DNA from: Methanomicrobium mobile BP
GTDB lineage: Archaea; Halobacteriota; Methanomicrobia; Methanomicrobiales; Methanomicrobiaceae
Reading direction: 5' to 3'
Assembly: GCF_000711215.1 (NCBI RefSeq)
Contig: NZ_JOMF01000005.1
Coordinates: 248,001-312,000 of the forward strand
DNA: 64,000 nt
The first letter of the stretch is position 1. Each line of letters starts with the position of its first letter. This document shows positions 52,366-61,478 of this stretch, piece by piece. The notes beneath the pieces are model-generated. The model made no database searches. It saw only the letters and a program-made list of their open reading frames with translations, and was not told the origin of the DNA. The translations under genes were made by a program, and so were the position numbers.

Positions 52366-52902
52366 ATGGAAATGAATTTGCCGGGAGGACCTACCGTCGC
52401 GGAAGTCATGGCGGTATCGCTTTTCAAACTCGGTATCCGGCAGGGTGAGATCGCCGCGGATATCGGATGCGGGACGGGTACGGTAACAAAGGAGATTGCA
52501 AAGACTGCGGGTCTTGTCTATGCGGTTGATGCACGCGAAGAAGCGTGCAGAATCACGGAAGAGACCCGAAAGAACTGCGGTGCGGAAAACATCGAGATAT
52601 TCCACGGAGAAGCCCTCGATTTTCTTGCGGCGTCGCACAAGAGGATAGACTGCGCATTTCTCGGCGGAAGCCGCGACATCGAAAAAGTCCTTGAGATGCT
52701 TGTATCGCAGGGTGTCCGCAGTATCGTGGTCAATGCCGTCCTTATCGAGACTGCCGTATCCGCAATCAATAAGATGAAGGAGCTGGGTATCTTTTGCGAG
52801 GCCGTTCACCTTCAGGTCTCAAGGTCGTACGAGCTTACGGGAAGAACCATGTTTAAACCGAATAATCCCATTTACATAATTCACGGAGAGAGAAAATGCT
52901 GA
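52366..52902 (+). CDS. cbiT: Cobalt-precorrin-6B C15-methyltransferase/decarboxylase CbiT
   Basis: CbiT decarboxylates and methylates the precorrin-7-like intermediate. The 178-aa product has GGPTVAEVMAVSLFKLGI and the SAM loop ADIGCGTGTVT. AGGACAG lies before the ATG. It opens a tightly packed cluster running to 58.2 kb. Confidence 0.93.
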   Translation: MEMNLPGGPTVAEVMAVSLFKLGIRQGEIAADIGCGTGTVTKEIAKTAGLVYAVDAREEACRITEETRKNCGAENIEIFHGEALDFLAASHKRIDCAFLGGSRDIEKVLEMLVSQGVRSIVVNAVLIETAVSAINKMKELGIFCEAVHLQVSRSYELTGRTMFKPNNPIYIIHGERKC

Positions 52903-53507
52903 CAGCAATAGGCTTAGGACCCGGAGATCCGGAACTTCTGACTCTGAGAGCGGTAAGAGCTTTAAAAGAGGCGGATACGGTTTTCGTCCCCGGCGGTATC
53001 GCTTTCGAACTTGTAAAACCGTATGCAAAGAATATCGTGACACTTGATTTCCCCATGACAAGGGACGAATCTGTGATCTCGGAGTGCATGAGGCAGAATG
53101 CCGAGAAGATTCTTCCGGCGGCAAAGTCGGGCAGTGCGGTCTTCGGTCTTATCGGAGATCCCAACTTCTATTCGACTTTCTCAAGGCTTGCAAACGCGGT
53201 TCGTGAACATTATCCCGAGCTTGAGGTCGAGACAATCCCCGGAATCAGTTCGATAACGGCGTTTGCCTCGCATGCGAAGATAGCCGTAAACGGCGCCTTT
53301 ACGGTCACGGACGGTCCCGCGGATCCTTCGGTAAAGATCATGATGAAGGTCACGAAACCCAAAGTCAGGGAGGCGGAGCTTCGCAAAGAAGGGTTCAATG
53401 ACTTCGTTCTGGTCGAGAGGATGTATATGGACGGCGAGACGGTCTACAAAGGCGAGATGCCCGAGAAGACGAACTATTTCAGCATAATGGCAGCGAGGAA
53501 ACTATGA
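52896..53507 (+). CDS. cbiL: Cobalt-factor II C20-methyltransferase CbiL
   Basis: This 203-aa tetrapyrrole methylase starts LTAIGLGPGDPELLTLRAV and has GDPNFYSTFSRL and the PGISSITAFAS motifs of CbiL/CobI. It methylates C20. It overlaps cbiT by 7 nt and cbiF by 4 nt. Confidence 0.93.
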   Translation: MLTAIGLGPGDPELLTLRAVRALKEADTVFVPGGIAFELVKPYAKNIVTLDFPMTRDESVISECMRQNAEKILPAAKSGSAVFGLIGDPNFYSTFSRLANAVREHYPELEVETIPGISSITAFASHAKIAVNGAFTVTDGPADPSVKIMMKVTKPKVREAELRKEGFNDFVLVERMYMDGETVYKGEMPEKTNYFSIMAARKL

Positions 53508-54262
53508 CTGCCGTGACGGATATGACGGATATGAAGGACATGAAAGAGAAGATTTACTATATTGTCGGCGCCGGCTGCGGAGATCCCGAGTTTATCACGG
53601 TAAAGGGAGAGAAACTCCTGAAATCCGCCGAAGTTCTCATCTATGCGGGTTCGCTCGTAAATCCCGAACTCGTCAAGAAGTCGCCCGCGGAGGTCAAGCT
53701 GAACTCGTGGGGCATGAAGCTTGAAGAGATCTGCGCCGAGATTGAGAAAGGAGTTCTTGCCGGCAAAAAAGTCGTGAGGCTTCACTCGGGAGATCCGTCA
53801 ATCTACGGCTCAATCGTAGAGCAGATGGCAGTTCTCGAGGCGAAAGGTATTCATGCGCAGATTGTGCCGGGCGTCTCGTCGATGTTCGGTGCGGCGGCGG
53901 CTCTTCAGACCGAGTATACCCTCCGCGGTGTCTCGGAGTCGGTTATCGTTACGCGTTCGGCGGGTGATACCCTGGAAAAGGATGCGATTGCCGAGCTTTC
54001 GGCGCATAAGACCAGCATGGTGATCTTCCTCTCGACCTCGGAGATAGATAATGTCATGAAGAAACTTCAGCACGGCAGGGATACGCCGGTCGCCGTTATC
54101 TATCATGTCTCGTGGCCCGATCAGAAGATCATCCGCGGAACAATCGAGACCATAGCCGAGAAGGTGCATGCGGCGGGAATCGAGCGTTCGGCGCTTATCA
54201 TCGTCGGAAACGCCGTAAACGGAATAAATGCGAAATATACGAACTCACACCTTTACGGTTGA
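53504..54262 (+). CDS. cbiF: Cobalt-precorrin-4 C11-methyltransferase CbiF
   Basis: The 252-aa methylase has YIVGAGCGDPEFITVKG, VRLHSGDPSIYGSIVEQ and PGVSSMFGAAAAL, all typical of CbiF/CobM. Starts within the cbiL stop region (4-nt overlap). Confidence 0.93.
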   Translation: MTAVTDMTDMKDMKEKIYYIVGAGCGDPEFITVKGEKLLKSAEVLIYAGSLVNPELVKKSPAEVKLNSWGMKLEEICAEIEKGVLAGKKVVRLHSGDPSIYGSIVEQMAVLEAKGIHAQIVPGVSSMFGAAAALQTEYTLRGVSESVIVTRSAGDTLEKDAIAELSAHKTSMVIFLSTSEIDNVMKKLQHGRDTPVAVIYHVSWPDQKIIRGTIETIAEKVHAAGIERSALIIVGNAVNGINAKYTNSHLYG

Positions 54263-54270
54263 ACCTGCCG

Positions 54271-55140
54271 ATGAAGTGCACAGTTGTTACTCTGCCGCGG
54301 TTTGAAGAAGCGGGAAAGAAGGTCGCGGATTTTCTCGATGCCGAGCTTATGCTCTATCGTGAGAACATCTTCGGCGATATCTACGGGGATGCCGACTGTA
54401 TAGTGGCGATAATGTCCGCGGGTATTGCCGTAAGAGGCTGTGCGCCTTATCTTACGGATAAATGGCACGATGCGGCGGTTGTCGTGGTCACCCCCGACCT
54501 CTCGTATGCAATCCCCGTTATCGGCGGTCACCACGGCGCAAACGACTGCGCAAAGCGGCTTGCGGGTCTTGGGATAACGCCGGTTATCTCGACGGCAACC
54601 GAGGTCATGGGCAGGAAGTCGGTTGAGGAGATTGCCAAATCGGAGAACCTTACCGTCGTCAACAGGTCCTCGACAAGGAAGGTCAACGGCGCCATTCTCG
54701 ATTCCGATGTCCCGATTCTCAGAGTAAATCCGCCGAAGGTAATCGTGGCAAATCCCGGGGTCTCCGTCCTCGTAAACGATTCAAAGTATGTCATAGGAAT
54801 AGGATGCAGACTGGGGACGACCGAGGATGAGGTAATTTCGGCAGTCCGTGAAGGCTGTAAGAAGGCGGGAATTTCCGTGGACGATGCGAAGATATTTGCA
54901 ACGACGATAAAGAAATTCCACGAGGAGGGTCTGAAGACTGCCGCCGAAAAACTCAATGCCAATCTGATATTCCTCGATGACGAGACGATAAATTCGCAGA
55001 TGCCTCCCTCGAAGTCGTGTGCCGAGAGGCTGGGGCTCTGCGGTGTCTCCGAGCCGTGCGCCATGTCGGTATCGCATGAGGGCGTATTGATCCTTGAGAA
55101 GACCGTCTACGGACGGGTAACGATTGCAATCGCAAAATAA
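54271..55140 (+). CDS. cbiG: Cobalt-precorrin-5A hydrolase CbiG
   Basis: CbiG opens the ring lactone and releases acetaldehyde. The 289-aa product has VAIMSAGIAVRGCAPYLTDK, IPVIGGHHGAND and the C-terminal YVIGIGCRLGTTEDEV domain. The start 54271 lies 8 nt after cbiF; a longer frame from 54112 lies within cbiF in another phase. Confidence 0.92.
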   Translation: MKCTVVTLPRFEEAGKKVADFLDAELMLYRENIFGDIYGDADCIVAIMSAGIAVRGCAPYLTDKWHDAAVVVVTPDLSYAIPVIGGHHGANDCAKRLAGLGITPVISTATEVMGRKSVEEIAKSENLTVVNRSSTRKVNGAILDSDVPILRVNPPKVIVANPGVSVLVNDSKYVIGIGCRLGTTEDEVISAVREGCKKAGISVDDAKIFATTIKKFHEEGLKTAAEKLNANLIFLDDETINSQMPPSKSCAERLGLCGVSEPCAMSVSHEGVLILEKTVYGRVTIAIAK

Positions 55141-55159
55141 AAGATTAACTGGTGATATA

Positions 55160-55921
55160 ATGGGAACACTTTGGATAGTCAGTTCTGGTCCCGGATCTGC
55201 TGCACAGCTGACTCCGGCGGCAACGGAAGCGGTGAAATCCGCGGATATAATCATAGGAAACGCATTTTACCTTGAGTTGATGGGCGACATCATCGCCAGA
55301 AAGAAGGTAATCTACAGTTCCATGGGTAAAGAGGTCGACCGTGCAAAAGAGGCGGCGGAGCTTGCCGCAAACAACAACGTCGTCATGATCTCGGGCGGAG
55401 ATGCGGGCGTATACGGTATGGCAAGCATCGTACTCGAGGTCGTGGAGAGGGAGTTTCCGAAGCAGGAGGTCATTGTTCTCCCCGGAGTTACGGCGGCAAC
55501 GGCGGCGGCATCCCGCTTAGGCTCTCCGCTCTCGGGAGATTACGTTACCTTAAGTCTCTCCGACCTGCTTACTCCGTGGGAGGTTATCGAAAAGAGGCTT
55601 GATCTAGCATTCCAAATGGGAACGCCGGTTGCCCTTTACAACCCGAAAAGTAACGGAAGACCGCAAAATCTCTCAAAAGCTCTTGCAATCGCTCTTAAAC
55701 ACCGTGACGGTTCGACCCCCGTCGGCATAGTCAAAAATGTTTTTCGCGATGGCGAGACTAAATGTATAACTACACTCAAAGAACTTGCCGAGGATGACGG
55801 GTTCGTGGATATGCATTCGATCCTGATAATCGGAGGAGAGGAGACAAGAATTTGGAAGGAGAACGAAAATGTCAGAGGAATCATTACACCCAGAGGATAT
55901 CACAGAAAATATGTATACTGA
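55160..55921 (+). CDS. cbiH: Cobalt-factor III C17-methyltransferase CbiH
   Basis: The 253-aa methylase starts WIVSSGPGSAAQLTPAA and has ISGGDAGVYGMAS, PGVTAATAAASRLG and the YNPKSNGRPQ region typical of CbiH/CobJ. Start set by GGTGA four nt before the ATG. Confidence 0.92.
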   Translation: MGTLWIVSSGPGSAAQLTPAATEAVKSADIIIGNAFYLELMGDIIARKKVIYSSMGKEVDRAKEAAELAANNNVVMISGGDAGVYGMASIVLEVVEREFPKQEVIVLPGVTAATAAASRLGSPLSGDYVTLSLSDLLTPWEVIEKRLDLAFQMGTPVALYNPKSNGRPQNLSKALAIALKHRDGSTPVGIVKNVFRDGETKCITTLKELAEDDGFVDMHSILIIGGEETRIWKENENVRGIITPRGYHRKYVY

Positions 55922-56531
55922 TATCGGCGCGGATACACCCGAAGGTTTCTCCATCTCTTCAAGGAGCCGGGAACTTGCCAGAAAGATGGTTGGTAACGAG
56001 ACGCCGGAGGACAGAATTCGTCAGAGATGCTCGATTGCGGTCGGCGACTGGGCGATGGCGGATCTCATGAGGTTTCAGAACAGTCCCGTGGAGGCGGGAC
56101 TTAAAGCCCTGGAGAACGGTGCCGATATCTTTACCGATATAAGAATGGTCTCGATGGGTATCCAGAAGAGAGGTCATTCGTCAAAGGTTGAGTGCGCACT
56201 GGATTACGGAGCGGAGATCTCGAGCGCCAAGGGTATTACAAGGAGTTCCGCGGGATTTATCGCGCTTAAGGACAGGCTTGAAGGCTCGATTGTCGTAATC
56301 GGCAATGCGCCGTCGGCTCTTATCACGGTCTGCGAGTTCATAGACAAGGGCATTATTCCCGCACTTGTCATAGGAACGCCGGTCGGTTTCGTGAACGCTG
56401 CCGAATCCAAGGAGCTTTTAAGGACGAAGACGAATGTATCGGCTGTCTCCAATGAGGGCACACGCGGCGGAACTCCGGTGGCTGTCGCATCGCTCAACGA
56501 GATTATCACCATGTATGCCGAGAAGCATTGA
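55869..56531 (+). CDS. cbiC: Cobalt-precorrin-8 methylmutase CbiC
   Basis: The 220-aa product has the CbiC patterns SRELARKMVGNE, RQRCSIAVGD, IRMVSMGIQKRGH and GTPVGFVNAAESKE. It moves a methyl from C11 to C12. Its first 18 codons overlap the cbiH 3' end by 53 nt in another frame; GGAAGGAGAAC lies just before the ATG, supporting this start. Confidence 0.92.
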   Translation: MSEESLHPEDITENMYTDIGADTPEGFSISSRSRELARKMVGNETPEDRIRQRCSIAVGDWAMADLMRFQNSPVEAGLKALENGADIFTDIRMVSMGIQKRGHSSKVECALDYGAEISSAKGITRSSAGFIALKDRLEGSIVVIGNAPSALITVCEFIDKGIIPALVIGTPVGFVNAAESKELLRTKTNVSAVSNEGTRGGTPVAVASLNEIITMYAEKH

Positions 56532-56600
56532 ACGGCGTGGTTCGGCGTTGAACCGGCATTGAACCGGCGTTGAAGAGCGCCGCATTATTGAGAATTTGTT

Positions 56601-57605
56601 ATGAAAGACCCTGTGAGCGGTTTTGAGTATCCGAAAGCCTGGATTGATCTCTGCGACGCCGAGTCGCTCGAGTTAGTTCGCAGTGGTTTCGGGGTGCTGA
56701 CCGCGAGCGGCAGGGTCTTAAAAAGGGGATTTACCACGGGTTCCACGGCATCGGCGGCGGTATATGCAGCTGTTGCTTCCCTTAAGTCGCCCGTATCGGT
56801 ATCCCCCGTTCTTTTGCCCTGCGGAATCAGAGCGGATATCCCTTCTTCCGGTATAAACGGCGTCGGCGAGGCGAGAAAGTATTCGGGCGATTATCCCTCG
56901 GATATTACTTCGGGGATTCTCATACGTGCCACGGCTGAGCCTGCCGACGGGATCTCGGTCGATACAGGAGAAGGTATCGGCAGATATGAGAGGGATACGC
57001 CGCGTTACCCTAAAGGTTCCCCCGCTATCGGAAAGAGTGCCTTTGAAGAGATTTTAAGGGCGGCGGAGGATGCCTGCCGCCATGCCGGGCTTAAGGGTGC
57101 CAGAGTTATTCTGACGATTCCCGACGGCGAAAGAATAGGTAAGCTTACCCTGAATCCGAGAGTTGGGGTCATAGGCGGCATCTCGATTGTGGGAACCACG
57201 GGCTTTGTCGAGCCGTGGGACGATCATTTAAGCGAGACCATAGGCGAGAGAATAGCAAAGACGGATAAGGTTGTTGTTACCACGGGAAGAATAGGTCTGA
57301 GATATTCGCGGCTTCTCTTTCCCGATTATGAGGTCGTTCTTGCGGGTTCAAAGATAAGCGAGGCTCTCTCATCCGCGGAAAAATGTGCGGATGCGGTAAT
57401 CTGCGGTCTTCCGGGACTTATTCTGCGATTCTTTAATCCCGACGTTGCCGTCTCAAGGGGATTTAAGACCGTGGAAGAGCTGGTTGCCTCCGAAAACGGT
57501 ATTGCCGCCATGAACTTCGAGCTTGACGCGGCAAAGGCGAGATATCCGTGGCTACGGATAGTTATCATAGACAGAAGCGGCAAGGTAATAGGTGATACAA
57601 AATGA
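56601..57605 (+). CDS. cbiD: Cobalt-precorrin-5B C1-methyltransferase CbiD
   Basis: CbiD adds the C1 methyl. The 334-aa product has RGFTTGSTASAAVYAA, NPRVGVIGGISIVGTTG and a late CGLPGLILRF. Its 4-nt overlap with cbiE is tight. The 70-nt gap before it carries imperfect 11-bp CGGCGTTGAAC repeats. Confidence 0.93.
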   Translation: MKDPVSGFEYPKAWIDLCDAESLELVRSGFGVLTASGRVLKRGFTTGSTASAAVYAAVASLKSPVSVSPVLLPCGIRADIPSSGINGVGEARKYSGDYPSDITSGILIRATAEPADGISVDTGEGIGRYERDTPRYPKGSPAIGKSAFEEILRAAEDACRHAGLKGARVILTIPDGERIGKLTLNPRVGVIGGISIVGTTGFVEPWDDHLSETIGERIAKTDKVVVTTGRIGLRYSRLLFPDYEVVLAGSKISEALSSAEKCADAVICGLPGLILRFFNPDVAVSRGFKTVEELVASENGIAAMNFELDAAKARYPWLRIVIIDRSGKVIGDTK

Positions 57606-58171
57606 AGATTGTGGGTGTCGGCTGCGGAGAAAACATGCTTACGCAGGAGGCTATTGATGCGATACGCCGTGCGAAACTGATCTACGGCTCGGACCGTGCG
57701 CTTGCGCTTGCAAAGGAGTATATCGCATCGGATGCGCAGGCTCAAGAGATTACGGATTACAAGGCTCTCAGGACTCTTCCGAAGGATGCGGTCGTTCTCT
57801 CGACCGGCGATCCCATGATGGCGGGTCTGGGTTATCTTGACGGCGATATAGTCTCGGGAATCTCGTCCATGCAGTGTGCCTATGCAAGACTCCATGCCAT
57901 GTGGACGAATGCGGCGATTGTGAACGCACACGGCAAAAATCACCGCGATGCCATGGAACTTGCGGCAAGGGACATAGCGGCGGGTCATTCCGTCTTCATC
58001 ATCGCCGATCCCGAATTTTCGGTAGAGGAACTGAGTAAGTATCTTCCTAAGGAGACAAAGATTGCGGTCTGCTCCAATCTCGGATATGAGGACGAGGAGA
58101 TCTCCGAAGGTACGGCAGGTTCTCCTCCGAAAGTAAATCACAGACTGTTTTCCGTCGTCTGCGGATATTGA
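57602..58171 (+). CDS. cbiE: Cobalt-precorrin-7 C5-methyltransferase CbiE
   Basis: The 189-aa methylase starts KIVGVGCGENMLTQEAIDAI and has STGDPMMAGLG and GISSMQCAYARL as in CbiE. It is last of the cbi-T-L-F-G-H-C-D-E block. No CbiJ reductase gene was seen in the block. Confidence 0.92.
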   Translation: MKIVGVGCGENMLTQEAIDAIRRAKLIYGSDRALALAKEYIASDAQAQEITDYKALRTLPKDAVVLSTGDPMMAGLGYLDGDIVSGISSMQCAYARLHAMWTNAAIVNAHGKNHRDAMELAARDIAAGHSVFIIADPEFSVEELSKYLPKETKIAVCSNLGYEDEEISEGTAGSPPKVNHRLFSVVCGY

Positions 58172-58364
58172 CATTAACGCCGCATATTAACAATAACGCC
58201 GTTTTTTACGCCGCTTTTTTATGCTGTTTTTTATCTGCAAATTTTATGTCCGCAAAAATCTCTTTACGCAAAACCGGCGGAACCGATATGTTGTCCGTCC
58301 GTTTCAGATAAATTCCGGATATATAATTGAAAAAAAAGGTTCTAATTAGGGAGTTTGGGTAAGC

Positions 58365-58661
58365 TTATGCTTCCTTCTCGTCCTTTCTCTTTGACTGACC
58401 GAGCCAGTATCCGAAGATCAGACAGGCAACACCGGTACCGATTGCCGCCTGAAGTGCGAAGAGAAGTGACTCGACTTCACCGCTGGGAGGTGCCCATAAC
58501 GGTGATTCAAACCAAGGTTCGTAACCTGTTTCAGAGATCATGTCCTCGGCACCGCCGTCAGCGCCGCCCCATTCGGAGTCTCCTCCTGTTGCCAATGCAA
58601 AGACGACAAGACCGAGAATGATCAGAATGCCTACTATGATTTCAATTGTAGAACGCTTCAT
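58365..58661 (-). CDS. cbiN: Cobalt ECF transporter component CbiN
   Basis: The 98-residue protein has two spans, a short outside loop with [11 protein letters not shown], and ends with a KRKDEKEA tail, the CbiN layout. Its ATG overlaps cbiM by 4 nt. CbiN helps CbiM take cobalt in the ECF importer. Confidence 0.93.
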   Translation of the reverse strand: MKRSTIEIIVGILIILGLVVFALATGGDSEWGGADGGAEDMISETGYEPWFESPLWAPPSGEVESLLFALQAAIGTGVACLIFGYWLGQSKRKDEKEA

Positions 58662-59350
58662 GCTGCCTCACCCTGAATTTTTGCGATTTCGGCATCCTCG
58701 ATAATTCCGAGACTCTTTAAGATCTCAGGCTTAACGCGGACGATGAACTTGGCTACAAGAGCACAGATAATACCTTCAATGATTGCGAGCGGAATCTGTG
58801 TGACTGCAAAGATTGTTCCGAATGCAGTGAATGCCGCAACGATGCTGCCGTCAATCGGGAATGCAAGAGCAAGCTGAAACGATGTAACTGTGTATGTCAC
58901 AAGGTTTGCTACAGCCGCGGTAACTCCTACACAGAGACCCAGACCGAGACCTGCTTTTCTGAGTGCCACGAAGACTCCCCATGCAACGAGAGGACCGAAG
59001 ATAGCCATCGAGAATGCATTTGCACCGAGTGTCGTAAGACCGCCGTGTGCGAGAAGCAGTGCCTGGAAGATCAGTACGATTGTTCCGAGAACTGCGGTAA
59101 CGAACGGTCCGAAGAACGATGCCGAAAGACCGGTACCTGTCGGATGCGAACAGCTTCCCGTTACCGAGGGTATTTTAAGTGCCGACAATACGAAGACAAA
59201 CGCTCCGCAGACTGCCATAAGAGGCAGAACCTTTTGATCTTTGTCAATTAGCTTTTTCATCTGCCAAAGACCCACGATGATAAACGGTATGGATAAGACA
59301 AACCATACGATACACCATTCCATTGGCAGATAGCCTTCCATAATGTGCAT
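58658..59350 (-). CDS. cbiM: Cobalt ECF transporter S component CbiM
   Basis: The product starts MHIMEGYLP, where the mature N-terminal His binds the metal, and continues with six spans including [20 protein letters not shown]. At 230 aa it is complete. A TATA-like TTAAATATT 23 nt upstream on the minus strand fits a leaderless start. The T and A subunits (cbiQ, cbiO) lie 8 kb away on the other strand. Confidence 0.94.
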   Translation of the reverse strand: MHIMEGYLPMEWCIVWFVLSIPFIIVGLWQMKKLIDKDQKVLPLMAVCGAFVFVLSALKIPSVTGSCSHPTGTGLSASFFGPFVTAVLGTIVLIFQALLLAHGGLTTLGANAFSMAIFGPLVAWGVFVALRKAGLGLGLCVGVTAAVANLVTYTVTSFQLALAFPIDGSIVAAFTAFGTIFAVTQIPLAIIEGIICALVAKFIVRVKPEILKSLGIIEDAEIAKIQGEAA

Positions 59351-59363
59351 AAGAAGTAATTGT

Positions 59364-59395
59364 GTTAACTAATATTTAATTTTGTTCTCGTGAAC
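59364..59395 (-). promoter_or_regulatory. cbiM-cbiN promoter and inverted repeat
   Basis: TTAAATATT (about 59369-59377) is a TATA-like box, and TGTTC-TCGT-GAACA (59382-59395) is an inverted repeat just upstream, a candidate metal-regulator site. Confidence 0.4.
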
Positions 59396-59674
59396 ACAAC
59401 TTTTCGGACAATTTTTATGAAAGATCGTGTATTTTCTTACATATCCGGATATTGTTTGAAATTGCGAATACCTATTGTAATTTTTGTATCCGGCAGTATG
59501 CAAAATTTGAAAATCGTGTTACCGTATTAAGAAAATATTTATAATATTTCATTTTATTTTCAAAAAATAAGGCTAATCATCGTTTTTCCAAAAAGGGATT
59601 GTTCATCCGAAAAATGTTTGTCCGGGGCTTTTGATCCGATGAAAATCTTCAAAAAAAAAGGTGGTGAGATTTGA
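59396..59674. other. AT-rich intergenic region between cbiM and the DMT exporter
   Basis: No credible ORF, tRNA or strong hairpin is visible. The AT content fits a promoter gap on the left and the 3' end of the DMT gene on the right. Confidence 0.35.
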
Positions 59675-60559
59675 TCATTCGTTTTCGGTCGCGAGGTAAG
59701 CGCCGATTATCATGATTATTAAGGCAGTTATGAAGACTGCCGACGGCATCTCGTGAAAGAGCATGAACGAGAAACCTACGCCGAGGAACGGCGCTATTGC
59801 GTAGAATGTGCTGGTCTTTGCGGCGCCGAGCGTTCTCTGAGCCGAGACATAATAATATATGCTCATGCCGTATGATACGAAGCCGAGCAGGAGTATCATA
59901 AGACAGAGCGAAAGTGCCGGAAGTGTCTCGCCGGCAATGTGAGCGATAACGAGTGCACCGAAGCCGGAGAAGAGTCCTTTTATGAGGACTATCTCGAGCG
60001 GGTCCTTGTCCGAGATCATTCTGGTGCAGTTATTCTCTAAGCCCCAGAATACGCAGGCGGCAAGGACGAAGACAGAGCCTAACGAGAAACTGACATTGCT
60101 GAAATCGTCGACCGTAAGCAGTATGCTTGCGATCGTCACCAGAAGGATTGCAAGCCACAGGCGCTTGGATATTATCTCTTTAAAGATTACAAGCGCTATT
60201 ACCGACGTTGCGACTATCTCGAAGTTGTTGAGGAGAGAGGCGTTTGCCGCCGTCGTCATGGTAAGTCCGAACATCAGAGATATCGGTGCGGCGATATCCA
60301 GAAGGATCATACCGATGACGTATGGTCTGTCCTTCTTCGAGAGGGATGTCTCTTTAGATTCCCGCTTCAGTGTTTTTCTGCCGCCCCAGATGAAGACCAT
60401 GCCGATGCCTGCGCCGAGGTAGAGCATACCTGCGGTCATCATCGGTGCCGCTTCCTCAAGGAACATCTTCGAGAATGGTGCACTGAGGGCGAAGAGTGCA
60501 GCAGCTAATATTGCAAAAAATATTGCCGTTGAACAATTTTTGCTGCCGACATCGGTCAT
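59675..60559 (-). CDS. EamA/DMT-family exporter
   Basis: The 294-residue protein has ten membrane spans in two internally similar halves, typical of the drug/metabolite transporter superfamily (EamA). A short basic loop between spans 2 and 3 and late KTSTFYAIAPFLGVGFSFML support this. Substrate unknown; placing next to B12 genes is not informative. Confidence 0.85.
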   Translation of the reverse strand: MTDVGSKNCSTAIFFAILAAALFALSAPFSKMFLEEAAPMMTAGMLYLGAGIGMVFIWGGRKTLKRESKETSLSKKDRPYVIGMILLDIAAPISLMFGLTMTTAANASLLNNFEIVATSVIALVIFKEIISKRLWLAILLVTIASILLTVDDFSNVSFSLGSVFVLAACVFWGLENNCTRMISDKDPLEIVLIKGLFSGFGALVIAHIAGETLPALSLCLMILLLGFVSYGMSIYYYVSAQRTLGAAKTSTFYAIAPFLGVGFSFMLFHEMPSAVFITALIIMIIGAYLATENE

Positions 60560-60838
60560 ATAATCAGATTTTCTGTCATCTGCCTTTTAAGGGTATCTCT
60601 CGTCTGAATTTCGGTTCATAACTTTTTTAAAAAGTATCACACTTATGTTGCGATTTTGTCAGATATGTCACGCAAAATAGCACATCCGTAATTATCATGT
60701 TATTTTCAAAAAAACGCGCATAATTTTGGCTTTTGTGCGGAAGTCACATGCGGCGGCGGGCAGATGGGTTACATTGATTTGGCTGATTTTCGGGGCAGGT
60801 TAATGAGAGTTAATAGGGGTGGCGGATGAGCTTTGAAA

Positions 60839-61192
60839 ATGGTTACATACAGCGGCAGGTTTTTATCGGGTCATGATGACCCCATAAATGACCCCATAAA
60901 TGAACCTATAAATGAACCTATAAATGAACCTATAAATGAGCCTATAAATGAGCCTATAAATGAGCCTATAAATGAGCCTATAAATGAACCTATAAATCCG
61001 GATGCCAGAGAAAAGGAGATCATCAATATGATACGGGAAAATTCAAATTTGACCCGAAAGGATATGGCGGAACGTATGGGATGCTCCGTTTCGACGATTA
61101 AGAGAGCATTGCAGTCAATGGTTGAAAAAGGTAAAATCAAACGTATCGGTTCAAATAAGAAGGGTGAATGGATTATATTGAAGGGAAAATGA
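60839..61192 (+). CDS. Winged-helix protein with tandem NEPI linker
   Basis: The 117-aa product has a short head, ten 4-residue repeats (two DPIN, eight EPIN) and a C-terminal winged helix (TRKDMAERMGCSVSTIKRALQSMVEKGKI). This head-linker-wHTH layout resembles the C-terminal end of AlbA_2/AAA_4-type regulators, often with similar repeats. No nuclease or AlbA_2 domain is present, so it may be a truncated gene; a TGA at 60827 closes the frame upstream. Start at ATG 60839. Confidence 0.65.
   Translation: MVTYSGRFLSGHDDPINDPINEPINEPINEPINEPINEPINEPINEPINEPINPDAREKEIINMIRENSNLTRKDMAERMGCSVSTIKRALQSMVEKGKIKRIGSNKKGEWIILKGK
60878..60997 (+). repeat. Ten 12-bp tandem repeats (GAxCCxATAAAT)
   Basis: Ten units without gaps: two GACCCCATAAAT, three GAACCTATAAAT, four GAGCCTATAAAT, one GAACCTATAAAT. 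Each unit contains a TATA-like CTATAAAT or CATAAAT and encodes (D/E)-P-I-N. Confidence 0.9.
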
Positions 61193-61250
61193 AGTGAGTC
61201 TGATCTGCTTAAATAAAGTACAAAGCAGTCTGTAAAACAGTTTTCAAAAA

Positions 61251-61269
61251 TCCGAGACAGTGTCTCGGA
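61251..61269. promoter_or_regulatory. 19-bp palindrome TCCGAGACAGTGTCTCGGA
   Basis: Perfect 9-bp arms about one centre base. It lies between the 3' ends of two convergent genes, so a shared terminator stem or a protein-binding site are both possible. Confidence 0.5.
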
Positions 61270-61408
61270 AATTCAGTGCGGAAGGTGAACCGTCATCCTT
61301 ATCCGTCATCTCCTGCCGAAAGTTAGGGGTCTGCGCCGCCAAACTCAGAAAAAAATGGGTTAAAAAGTTTTTTTAATTCAACAGTCCGTATACCGGAAGG
61401 TCCATCGG

Positions 61409-61445
61409 GTTGTATCCCCGCATCTTGGAACGGGAAAGATACAAC
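61409..61445 (-). terminator. Hairpin after the ABC substrate-binding gene
   Basis: GTTGTATC-CCCG pairs with CGGG-AAA-GATACAAC around a 10-nt loop. It begins about 35 nt after the stop of the minus-strand gene, and T-rich sequence follows on that strand from about 61370. Confidence 0.4.
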
Positions 61446-61478
61446 TCCTTCGGCACTCCGTATCGGGCAGTTTCGGGA

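Noticed and set aside
54112-54270. 5' extension of CbiG
   Set aside because: It lies inside cbiF in a different phase and its residues are highly charged and unlike CbiG.
60878-60997. Possible CRISPR array
   Set aside because: Units are 12 bp without spacers and encode an in-frame peptide repeat.
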